64,000 nt of DNA from Schlegelella_A sp965246805 (GTDB lineage: Bacteria > Pseudomonadota > Gammaproteobacteria > Burkholderiales > Burkholderiaceae_C): contig CBDFFO010000009.1 in the NCBI GenBank assembly GCA_965246805.1, forward strand, positions 310,001 through 374,000. Reading direction: 5' to 3'. Both the position numbers and the translations under genes were made by a program. The notes under the pieces were generated by a model. It was not told where the DNA came from. It saw only the letters and a list, made by a program, of their open reading frames with translations, and made no database searches. This document shows positions 11,044 through 17,651 of the stretch, piece by piece; position 1 is the first letter of the stretch, and each line of letters starts with the position of its first letter.

Positions 11044-11699
11044 TGCAATAAGCCTCCATCAGCCTGGGCGGGGTTCGGTGTCTGGCCATCGCGACTCCCA
11101 AGTGGCGCAGCGGCGCGACCTTTGAAATCGATAGCCGGAACGAGCCGCGCCTCGCGGACTTCTTCGATCGAAAAATCCAGTGCCTCGTCGACGGGAGCCG
11201 ACTCGGGCTTGGTGATTTCTGCCGCCACCACCGTGCCGGGCATGAACCCCAGCGAACGCTTGGTGTCGGCCTTGGTGGTCTTTTTCGCCTTCGTGACCTT
11301 CGCGGGCTTCTGCATCGCATTCGTCGCAAGCATGAGGCGCCAGCCGTCGCCTGCCTTCCGCAACTCGCCGCGATAGCGCTTTCTGCCCCGAAACGGCAAC
11401 TTCAGCGTGAGATCGACTTGCTCGCCGGCAAAGCGCGCATAGTCGCTCACGAGCTTCAGCGGCCGGTCTAGCCCCGGCGACGACACTTCGAGCCGTTCAT
11501 AGGGCACGCCCTCGACCTCCAGCACGTGCTGCAACTGGCGCGTCACCTTCTCGCAATCGTCGACGGTGATCGCCTTCTCGGCGCCCGGCACGAAGGCGTG
11601 GTCGATGAACACGCGCAGCAGCCCACCGGCACTCTTTTCCACGTCGACCAGCTCGTAGCCGCAACCGGTCACGGTGGTTTCGATGACGTTGGAATTCAT
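11040..11699 (-). CDS. rimP: Ribosome maturation factor RimP
   Basis: Assembly factor for the 30S subunit. ATG 11699 gives 219 residues starting MNSNVIETTVTGCGYELVDVE. An in-frame opening upstream to 11936 reads through the leader and terminator region and is not protein-like. The core is standard: LLRVFIDH, ITVDDCEKVTRQLQHVLEVE and VSSPGLDRPL. The C-terminal 100 residues are longer than in E. coli, with a Lys-rich stretch (KPAKVTKAKKTTKADTKRS) and a Pro/Ala tail, a variation seen in betaproteobacteria. It is the first gene of the rimP-nusA-infB operon and is preceded by a structured leader with an intrinsic terminator that ends 64 bp before the ATG, so its expression may depend on read-through. 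Confidence 0.95.
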   Translation of the reverse strand: MNSNVIETTVTGCGYELVDVEKSAGGLLRVFIDHAFVPGAEKAITVDDCEKVTRQLQHVLEVEGVPYERLEVSSPGLDRPLKLVSDYARFAGEQVDLTLKLPFRGRKRYRGELRKAGDGWRLMLATNAMQKPAKVTKAKKTTKADTKRSLGFMPGTVVAAEITKPESAPVDEALDFSIEEVREARLVPAIDFKGRAAAPLGSRDGQTPNPAQADGGLLQ

Positions 11700-11763
11700 G
11701 GCGCGCGGCGCTGGCATGTCGATGGCGGTTTCGGCGACGAGTTGCACTGGAAGTGGATTGGGC

Positions 11764-11791
11764 AAAAAAAAGGGGCCGGAAAGACCGCCCC
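11764..11791 (-). terminator. Intrinsic terminator in the rimP leader
   Basis: Read on the minus strand: GGGGCGG, loop TCTTT, then CCGGCCCC (one bulged G), followed by eight T. This is a strong rho-independent terminator shape. It stands 64 bp upstream of the rimP ATG and downstream of a minus-strand promoter, so it is placed as an attenuator or as the end of a separate small RNA. Confidence 0.8.
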
Positions 11792-11876
11792 ATGTGGCTG
11801 CCCGGGCTCGAAGCCCGGGCGCTTTCTCAAAAGAACGCAGCGAGAAAGCCACGAGGTCGACCTGGCTTCCAGCGAA
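11764..11876 (-). ncRNA. Putative structured leader RNA/attenuator (or small RNA) upstream of rimP-nusA-infB
   Basis: A transcript from the promoter at 11883-11910 would run about 113 nt to the T8 tract. It can fold into a three-way junction. An outer stem GTGGCT/AGCCAC (11847-11852 with 11794-11799) encloses TTTCTC/GAGAAA (11842-11847 with 11823-11828) and a perfect 9-bp GC hairpin, GCCCGGGCT-TCG-AGCCCGGGC (11800-11820). An upstream AAGCCA (11863-11868) can pair with TGGCTT (11846-11851), which would break the outer stem. Two mutually exclusive folds before a terminator is the layout of an RNA switch. In E. coli the same operon also has an RNA and terminators before rimP (metY). No ligand or function is claimed. 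Confidence 0.55.
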
Positions 11877-11882
11877 TCGATG

Positions 11883-11910
11883 ATTGTAGCGTGCCGTTAA
11901 AGCCACGCAA
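11883..11910 (-). promoter_or_regulatory. Sigma70-type promoter for the rimP leader
   Basis: On the minus strand TTGCGT (11905-11910) and TACAAT (11883-11888) are separated by 16 bp, predicting a start near 11876. It is the only good minus-strand promoter I see between fabI and rimP. The 64 bp between the terminator and rimP show no clear second promoter. Confidence 0.5.
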
Positions 11911-11977
11911 GGCGCACGTGTGTCGGGGCCACTCACGCGTGCCAGAATCCGGCCCCCGATTCACTGACGGAGCGCCC

Positions 11978-12763
11978 ATGGGCTTCTTGGCTGGCAAGCG
12001 TTTCCTCATCACCGGCGTGCTCTCGGACCGTTCGATCGCGCATGGCATCGCGAAGGCCTGCCGCCGCGAAGGCGCAGAGCTCGCGTTCAGCTACCAGGGT
12101 GAGCGCTTCAAGGACCGCGTGTCCAAGTTCGCATCCGAGTTCGATTCGAAGTTGGTCTTCGACTGCGACGTCGCCGTCGACGACGAGATCGACGCGATGT
12201 TCACCGACCTCGCGAAGATCTGGGACCGCTTCGACGGTTTCGTGCACTCGATCGGATTCGCGCCGAAGGAGGCGATCGCCGGCGACTTTCTCGAAGGCCT
12301 TTCGCGAGAGGCCTTTCGAATCGCGCACGACATCTCGAGCTACAGCTTCCCGGCGATGGCGAAAGCCGCCGAGTCGCACCTGCGCGAAGGCTCCGCGCTG
12401 CTCACATTGACCTATCTCGGCGCGATGCGCAGCGTCCCGAACTACAACACCATGGGTCTTGCGAAAGCGTCGCTCGAAGCATCCGTGCGCTACCTCGCCG
12501 CCGGGCTCGGTGCCAAGGGGGTGCGCGTCAACGGCATCTCGGCCGGGCCCATCAAGACGCTCGCGGCCTCCGGCATCAAGGGCTTCGGCAAGATCCTCGA
12601 GGTGGTCGAAGCGCATGCGCCGCTGAGACGCAACGTGACGACCGAAGACGTGGGCAACGTCGCCGCGTTCCTGCTCTCGGACCTGGCGGCCGGCGTGACC
12701 TCGGAGATCGTCTACGTCGACGGGGGCTTCAGCCACGCGATGGGCGGCATCAGCGAAACGTAG
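11978..12763 (+). CDS. fabI: Enoyl-[acyl-carrier-protein] reductase (NADH) FabI
   Basis: Last reductive step of each fatty acid elongation round (type II fatty acid synthesis); target of triclosan in its family. ATG 11978 gives 261 residues, the normal FabI length; a longer in-frame opening from 11753 is leader sequence of the opposite operon. Visible: GFLAGKRFLITGVLSDRSIA (nucleotide-binding start with the FabI-specific GV-S-RSIA pattern), HSIGFAPKEAIAGDF, and the catalytic Tyr-x6-Lys in YNTMGLAKASLE. The end (IVYVDGGFSHAMGG) is typical. It is divergent from the rimP leader and convergent with the decarboxylase, so it is probably monocistronic. A weak -10-like CAGAAT lies at 11943-11948. Confidence 0.97.
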   Translation: MGFLAGKRFLITGVLSDRSIAHGIAKACRREGAELAFSYQGERFKDRVSKFASEFDSKLVFDCDVAVDDEIDAMFTDLAKIWDRFDGFVHSIGFAPKEAIAGDFLEGLSREAFRIAHDISSYSFPAMAKAAESHLREGSALLTLTYLGAMRSVPNYNTMGLAKASLEASVRYLAAGLGAKGVRVNGISAGPIKTLAASGIKGFGKILEVVEAHAPLRRNVTTEDVGNVAAFLLSDLAAGVTSEIVYVDGGFSHAMGGISET

Positions 12764-12809
12764 TCGCGTTCACTCCGAACGGCGCCGCGTTGCCGCAGAC
12801 CAAGCCCGG

Positions 12810-15293
12810 TCAGCGGCGCTTCTTCACCAAGCCCGGCGCGCGGCTGGCCGGCACCTCGGTCTTCGCGACCGGCTCGATCTTGAGAGCCGCCTTCGCCGTC
12901 GTTCGTGGCCGCGCCGTCACCAACGGGCCTTCGCGGCCACCGACCGCCTTCTTCGGCACGGGTGGCGCCTTCACGTCCTTCGGCAACGAGGCCGAAGCGT
13001 TCGGCGAGACCGACGACGCATCTCGCTTCACGCAATCGACGTAGTACCGACCCCCTTCCACATTCATCCCCTCGACACCGTCGGTCACCGCGACGAGGCC
13101 GTGCACATCGGTGTCGAAGCCCGGGAACGCCGCGTTGAACGAGCGCGTGAACTTGAGGTAATCGACGATGCGGCGGTTGAAGGTTTCGCCGGGAATCAGC
13201 AAAGGAATGCCCGGCGGGTATGGCGTCAGCAGCGAGGTCGCGACACGGCCCTCCAGCTCGTCGATCTCGACCCGCTCGGTCTTGCCGTGCGCGATGCACG
13301 AGAACGCGTCGCTCGGCTTCATCACCGGCTGGATGTCGGAGAGGTACATCTCGGTCGTGAGGCGGGCGATGTCGTCCTTCGCGTACATCGCGTGCATGCT
13401 CTGCGACAGGTCCTTCAAGCCCATGCGCTCGTAGCGCGGGTACTGCGCACAGAACTCGGGCAGGATGCGCCACATCGGCTGGTTCTTGTCGAAGTCGTCC
13501 TTGAATTGCTGCAGCGCGGTGAGCAGCGTGTTCCAGCGCCCCTTGGTGATGCCGATCGTGAACATGATGAAGAAGGAGTAAAGCCCGGTCTTCTCGACCA
13601 CCACGCCGTGCTCGACCAGGAACTTCGTCACCACCGCGGCCGGAATGCCGGTCGGCGCAAACTTGCCCGAGACGTCGAGGCCCGGCGTGATCAGCGTGCA
13701 CTTGATCGGGTCGAGCAGATTGAAACCTTCGGCGAGGTTGCCGAAGCCATGCCACTTGGCGTTGGCCTTCAGGATCCACGACGCGCTCGTGCCAATGCCT
13801 TCGTCGGCGAGTTTCTCCGGCCCCCAGACCTTGAACCACCAGTCCTTGCCGTACTCGTCGTCGACCTTGCGCATCGCACGTCGGAAATCGAGCGATTCGG
13901 AGATGCTCTCCTCGACGAGCGCGCGGCCGGCCGGGGCTTCCATCATGGCCGCCGACACATCGCACGACGCGATGATCGCGTACTGCGGGCTGGTCGAGCT
14001 GTGCATGAGGTAGGCCTCGTTGAAGAGGTGGCGATCGAGCTTCCGGTTCTCTGAATCCTGCACCAGCACCTGCGAGGCCTGGCTGATGCCGGCAAGCAGC
14101 TTGTGCGTCGACTGCGTCGCGAACACGAGCTGGTTCTTCGGGCGCTTCCGGTTCCTGCCCATCGCGTGGAAGCTGCCGTAGAACCGGTGGAAGGCCGCAT
14201 GCGGCAACCAGGCCTCGTCGAAGTGCATCGTGTCGATGTAGCCGTCGAGCGCGTGCTTGATGGTCTCGGTGTTGTAGAGCACGCCGTCGTAGGTGCTCTG
14301 CGTGAGCGTCAGTATGCGTGGCTTCACCTTGCTGACGTTGACGCCCTTCAACAACGGGTTCGCCGCGATCTTCTTTTCGATGGCTTCGCGCGTGAACTCG
14401 CTTTGCGCGATCGGCCCGATGATCCCGTAGTGGTTGCGCGTCGGCCGCATGAATACCGGCACCGCGCCGGTCATGATGATCGCGTGCAGGATCGACTTGT
14501 GGCAGTTCCGGTCGACGACCACGACGTCTCCGGGCGCCACGGTGTGGTGCCACACCATCTTGTTCGAGGTCGAGGTGCCGTTGGTGACGAAGAAGCAGTG
14601 GTCGGCATTGAAGATGCGCGCCGCGTTCTTCTCGCTTTGGGCCACCGGCCCCGTGTGATCGAGCAGCTGGCCGAGCTCCTCGACGGCGTTGCACACGTCG
14701 GCACGCAACATGTTCTCGCCGAAGAACTGGTGGAACATGCGGCCGACCGGGCTCTTCAGGAACGCGACGCCGCCCGAGTGCCCCGGGCAATGCCAGGAGT
14801 ACGAACCGTCCTGCGCGTAATCGACCAACGCCTTGAAGAACGGCGGCGCGACGCCGTCGAGGTAGGCCTTCGCCTCGCGGATGATGTGCCGCGCGACGAA
14901 CTCCGGCGTGTCCTCGAACATGTGGATGAAGCCGTGCAGCTCGCGCAGGATGTCGTTGGGCAAATGCTGCGACGTGCGCGTCTCTCCATATAGATAGATC
15001 GGCACCTCCGAGTTCTTGAAGCGCACCTCTTCAATGAACTTGCGCAGGTTGAGCACGGCGGGATCGAGCTCGGGGCCTGGCGTGAACTCCTCGTCGTCGA
15101 TGGACAGGATGAACGCGCTGGCACGGCTTTGCTGCTGCGCGAACTGGCTCAGGTCACCGTAGCTCGTCGCGCCCAGGATCTCGAAGCCCTCCTTCTCGAT
15201 CGCCGACGCGAGTGCGCGGATGCCGAGGCCCGAGGTGTTCTCGGAGCGAAAGTCCTCGTCGATGATGACGATCGGAAACTGGAAACGCAGCAT
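12810..15293 (-). CDS. Arginine/lysine/ornithine decarboxylase, PLP-dependent (AdiA/SpeC-like)
   Basis: Fold type I decarboxylase of the bacterial Orn/Lys/Arg group, which forms the amine and CO2, used in acid resistance or polyamine supply. It has 827 residues. The N-terminal receiver-like wing domain covers about residues 1-130 (FPIVIIDEDFRSENTSGLGI). The PLP domain includes WHCPGHSGG, TNGTSTSNKMVWH, HFDEAWLPHAAFH and the Schiff-base lysine in ATQSTHKLLAGISQ. The C-terminal domain ends near YYVDCVKRDA. Beyond this is a tail of roughly 70 residues, rich in Pro, Ala and Lys (SLPKDVKAPPVPKKAVGG and onward), not expected in the family. Sequence alone does not settle arginine against lysine or ornithine as substrate. 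It is divergent from nfeD across a perfect palindrome. Confidence 0.9.
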   Translation of the reverse strand: MLRFQFPIVIIDEDFRSENTSGLGIRALASAIEKEGFEILGATSYGDLSQFAQQQSRASAFILSIDDEEFTPGPELDPAVLNLRKFIEEVRFKNSEVPIYLYGETRTSQHLPNDILRELHGFIHMFEDTPEFVARHIIREAKAYLDGVAPPFFKALVDYAQDGSYSWHCPGHSGGVAFLKSPVGRMFHQFFGENMLRADVCNAVEELGQLLDHTGPVAQSEKNAARIFNADHCFFVTNGTSTSNKMVWHHTVAPGDVVVVDRNCHKSILHAIIMTGAVPVFMRPTRNHYGIIGPIAQSEFTREAIEKKIAANPLLKGVNVSKVKPRILTLTQSTYDGVLYNTETIKHALDGYIDTMHFDEAWLPHAAFHRFYGSFHAMGRNRKRPKNQLVFATQSTHKLLAGISQASQVLVQDSENRKLDRHLFNEAYLMHSSTSPQYAIIASCDVSAAMMEAPAGRALVEESISESLDFRRAMRKVDDEYGKDWWFKVWGPEKLADEGIGTSASWILKANAKWHGFGNLAEGFNLLDPIKCTLITPGLDVSGKFAPTGIPAAVVTKFLVEHGVVVEKTGLYSFFIMFTIGITKGRWNTLLTALQQFKDDFDKNQPMWRILPEFCAQYPRYERMGLKDLSQSMHAMYAKDDIARLTTEMYLSDIQPVMKPSDAFSCIAHGKTERVEIDELEGRVATSLLTPYPPGIPLLIPGETFNRRIVDYLKFTRSFNAAFPGFDTDVHGLVAVTDGVEGMNVEGGRYYVDCVKRDASSVSPNASASLPKDVKAPPVPKKAVGGREGPLVTARPRTTAKAALKIEPVAKTEVPASRAPGLVKKRR

Positions 15294-15388
15294 GGAAGTG
15301 GTCTCGGGCGGGGAACGGGCAGAGCGGGGGCAACGCGAGAAGCAGATCGATGACGCTGTGAACGAGCGCCATCGATGTTTGCGCGAGC

Positions 15389-15418
15389 GCGAGTGTAGGC
15401 CGCGCGCCCTACACTCGC
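15389..15418. promoter_or_regulatory. Perfect palindrome with mirrored -10 elements between the decarboxylase and nfeD
   Basis: GCGAGTGTAGG (15389-15399) and CCTACACTCGC (15408-15418) are exact inverted repeats, 11 bp each, 8 bp apart. Each arm contains TACACT, a plausible -10 hexamer, pointing outward: 15410-15415 towards nfeD and 15392-15397 on the minus strand towards the decarboxylase. Predicted starts would be near 15422 and 15385. It may be a divergent promoter pair, an operator for a dimeric regulator, or both. Confidence 0.45.
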
Positions 15419-15442
15419 CGCAGGCATCTGCAAGGGGATCTT

Positions 15443-15892
15443 ATGAACATGGCGAACCCGGCGTTCTGGTGGGTCGCGGCGGGTGTCGTCGTGATTGCCG
15501 AACTGGCCACCGGCACCTTCTACCTGTTGATGATCGCGGCCGGCCTCGTCGCAGCGGCGATCTCGTCGCACCTCGGGGTGGGCTCGGCGATGCAGATCAT
15601 CGTCGGCGCCGTCGTCGGCGTGGTCGCCACCGTCGGCTGGCACAGTTACCGAACCCGGCGCCCGGGCGCGATCGATGCGCCGCCGACGCGCGAGAACCGC
15701 GATGTCAACCTCGACATCGGTGAACGCGTGAAGGTTCAGGCGTGGGGCGACGACCGCACCACACGCGTCATCTATCGCGGTTCGGCCTGGACTGCACGAC
15801 TCGCGCCGGGCGCGTCGGCGCTGGCAGGTGAACACGTCGTGAGCGCCGTCGAAGGCAACTGGCTCGTCCTGACGCCGGCCCTTCCGGTCTGA
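15443..15892 (+). CDS. NfeD-like membrane protein
   Basis: Short NfeD-family protein, 149 residues. Two or three hydrophobic segments occupy residues 5-70 (FWWVAAGVVVIAELATGTFY, then LLMIAAGLVAAAIS and IIVGAVVGVVATVGW). A soluble OB-fold-like C-terminal domain follows (VKVQAWGDDRTTRVIYRGSA). Family members work with SPFH (stomatin-like) proteins in membrane organisation, and exactly such a gene follows after 50 bp. ATG 15443 has AGGGGA five bases upstream; ATG 15449 is also possible. It is probably the first gene of a two-gene operon with the SPFH gene. Confidence 0.85.
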   Translation: MNMANPAFWWVAAGVVVIAELATGTFYLLMIAAGLVAAAISSHLGVGSAMQIIVGAVVGVVATVGWHSYRTRRPGAIDAPPTRENRDVNLDIGERVKVQAWGDDRTTRVIYRGSAWTARLAPGASALAGEHVVSAVEGNWLVLTPALPV

Positions 15893-15942
15893 CGTCGCGA
15901 CGCCACTTCTCCTTTCTGCCCGGGCATCAACGAAAGACTTCC

Positions 15943-16860
15943 ATGGATATCGCCATCGTCATCGCGGTCATCGCCGCCGTCTTCATCTTCCAGACCTTCA
16001 AGATCGTGCCGCAGCAGAACGCCTGGGTTGTCGAGCGGCTCGGCAAGTATGACCGCACGCTCGCACCTGGCCTCGCCTTCGTCGTGCCGTTCATCGAACG
16101 CGTGGCCTACAAGCACTCGCTGAAGGAAGTGCCGCTCGATGTGCCCAGCCAGGTCTGCATCACGAAGGACAACACGCAGCTGCAGGTCGACGGGATCATC
16201 TATTTCCAGGTCACCGACCCGATGCGCGCGAGCTACGGTTCGAGCAATTACATCTTCGCGATCACGCAGCTCGCGCAAACACTGCTGCGATCGGTGATCG
16301 GCAAGATGGAACTCGACAAGACTTTCGAGGAACGCGATCACATCAACCTCGCGGTGGTGGCGTCGCTGGACGAAGCGGCGAGCAACTGGGGCGTGAAGGT
16401 GCTGCGCTACGAGATCAAGGACCTGACGCCGCCCGCTGCCATCCTGCATTCGATGCAGGCGCAGATCACCGCCGAGCGCGAGAAGCGCGCGCTGATCGCG
16501 GCCTCGGAGGGCCGCAAGCAGGAGCAGATCAACATCGCGACCGGCGAGCGAGAGGCGTTCATCGCGCGCTCGGAAGGGCAGCGCCAGGCGGAGATCAACA
16601 AGGCGCAGGGCGAAGCGGCGGCCATCGTCGCGGTGGCCGAGGCGACGGCCGATGCGATCCGCAAGGTCGCCGAAGCGATCCGTTCGCCCGGCGGCGAGCA
16701 GGCGGTGCAGTTAAAGGTGGCGGAAAAGGCGGTCGATGCCTACGCGCAACTCGCGCAGAAGAACAACACGATGATCGTGCCGGGCAACATGACCGAAGTC
16801 TCCGCGCTCGTCGGCACCGCGATGGCGTTGATGAACAACCGGGGCGTCAAGCCCACTTGA
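15943..16860 (+). CDS. SPFH/Band 7 stomatin-like membrane protein (QmcA-like)
   Basis: Inner-membrane protein of the stomatin/prohibitin superfamily, close to E. coli QmcA; 305 residues. One N-terminal membrane helix (residues 3-20, IAIVIAVIAAVFIFQTF) is followed by the Band 7 domain (VPQQNAWVVERLGKYDRTL, DNTQLQVDGIIYFQVTDP). An Ala/Glu-rich coiled coil runs from about residue 170 to 250 (AQITAEREKRALIAASEGRK). Family members oligomerise, form membrane microdomains and modulate FtsH-type proteases. Pairing with nfeD upstream is the classic arrangement. tRNA-Ser follows 78 bp downstream. Confidence 0.92.
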   Translation: MDIAIVIAVIAAVFIFQTFKIVPQQNAWVVERLGKYDRTLAPGLAFVVPFIERVAYKHSLKEVPLDVPSQVCITKDNTQLQVDGIIYFQVTDPMRASYGSSNYIFAITQLAQTLLRSVIGKMELDKTFEERDHINLAVVASLDEAASNWGVKVLRYEIKDLTPPAAILHSMQAQITAEREKRALIAASEGRKQEQINIATGEREAFIARSEGQRQAEINKAQGEAAAIVAVAEATADAIRKVAEAIRSPGGEQAVQLKVAEKAVDAYAQLAQKNNTMIVPGNMTEVSALVGTAMALMNNRGVKPT

Positions 16861-16938
16861 ACGGGTGCGCGGCATTCACCGCGATCGTTGGCACAGCGAG
16901 CGGCAGCGCGTGACGCTCGGCTAAGATCGCGACCCACC

Positions 16939-17029
16939 GGAGAGGTGGATGAGCGGTTTAAGTCGCACGCCTGGAAAGCGTGTGGGGGCTAATAACCCCC
17001 CGCGGGTTCGAATCCCGCCCTCTCCGCCA
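16939..17029 (+). tRNA. tRNA-Ser(GGA)
   Basis: 91-nt class II tRNA with encoded CCA. Acceptor GGAGAGG pairs with CCTCTCC, the discriminator is G, the anticodon stem CACGC/GCGTG encloses CTGGAAA (anticodon GGA), a long variable arm GTGGGGGCTAATAACCCCCCGC follows, and the T loop is GGGTTCGAATCCC. It reads UCC and UCU serine codons. A possible -10 (TAAGAT, 16922-16927) lies just upstream, without a good -35. Confidence 0.97.
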
Positions 17030-17114
17030 GAGCGTCCGTTCGCTCATCCGGTGCCGAAGGTTCGGATTCTTGAAGCGCGCCGCCGCGCCGCTCTCTCCCC
17101 TGTCGATGTGGCCG

Positions 17115-17570
17115 TCACCGCCTCGCCCCGCCCCCGGATGGCGCCGATCGACGCGCACCGGCTGGCGCGCCGATCGTTCCGATGATCGGGCACGGCAGCG
17201 CGGCGTCGGTGTGCTCGCAACGGATCAGCAGCGTTTTCAAGACGCGCTGCATCCGTTTCAAGTCGACCAATTTCGCATCGATCTGCGCGAGACGGTTGGC
17301 GGCGACTCTTCGGATCGAGCGACGGTTCGTTCCATCCTGGAGCAGCAGCAGTTCCCGTATCTCCTCCAGCGAGAAGCCAAGCTCCTGAGCGCCCTTGATG
17401 AAGCCGATTCGGTCCACCAGCTGCGCCGGGTAGTACCGAAAGGCCCCGGTGCTCGGCGGCACCGGCATGAGCTTTCGCTCCTGGTAGTAGCGGATGGTCT
17501 CGACACCGACGTTGGCGGCACGGGCGAGCCGTCCGATCGTCAGTGATTCGGGGGCAGGCGATGACCTCAC
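17115..17570 (-). CDS. MerR-family metal-responsive regulator
   Basis: Dimeric MerR-type activator, 151 residues. The N-terminal winged helix is TIGRLARAANVGVETIRYYQ, followed by FRYYPAQLVDRIGFIKGAQE and a long dimerisation helix to about residue 118. The metal loop holds two cysteines eight residues apart (CEHTDAALPC, then PIIGTI), matching the spacing of Cys117 and Cys126 in mercury MerR. The position of MerR Cys82 (in DGTHC) reads DGTNR here, so the third mercury ligand is missing. Loss of that cysteine favours a monovalent (Cu/Ag) sensor by analogy with CueR, but this is inference. The last 20 residues are Gly/Arg/Ala-rich. It is divergent from the copper ATPase with a MerR-type promoter between them. 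Confidence 0.88.
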   Translation of the reverse strand: MRSSPAPESLTIGRLARAANVGVETIRYYQERKLMPVPPSTGAFRYYPAQLVDRIGFIKGAQELGFSLEEIRELLLLQDGTNRRSIRRVAANRLAQIDAKLVDLKRMQRVLKTLLIRCEHTDAALPCPIIGTIGAPAGARRSAPSGGGARR

Positions 17571-17583
17571 AGCGAGAATGTCC

Positions 17584-17615
17584 TTGACTCTGGGGTTGGG
17601 AACGGAGTCTAAGCT
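17584..17615 (+). promoter_or_regulatory. MerR-type promoter/operator of the Cu(I) ATPase gene
   Basis: TTGACT (17584-17589) and TAAGCT (17610-17615) are separated by 20 bp, the over-long spacer that MerR-family activators correct by DNA distortion. Inside it lies the dyad GACTC (17586-17590) and GAGTC (17605-17609), a perfect 5-bp inverted repeat 14 bp apart. The layout is that of known MerR/ZntR/CueR promoters. The predicted start is about 30 bp before the ATPase ATG. Confidence 0.75.
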
Positions 17616-17651
17616 TTCTGCTCAGCGGTGGTCTGCCGCTTGGAGAAGCTC

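Noticed and set aside
9307..11376. 689-residue open frame opposite nusA/rimP
   Set aside because: Covers three real genes on the other strand and shows no recognisable segment or start context.
11794..11852. Possible tRNA upstream of rimP, as metY in E. coli
   Set aside because: The fold has a clover-like outline but no CCA end, no T-loop GTTCRA in place and no anticodon arm of the right size. It is better described as a leader RNA.
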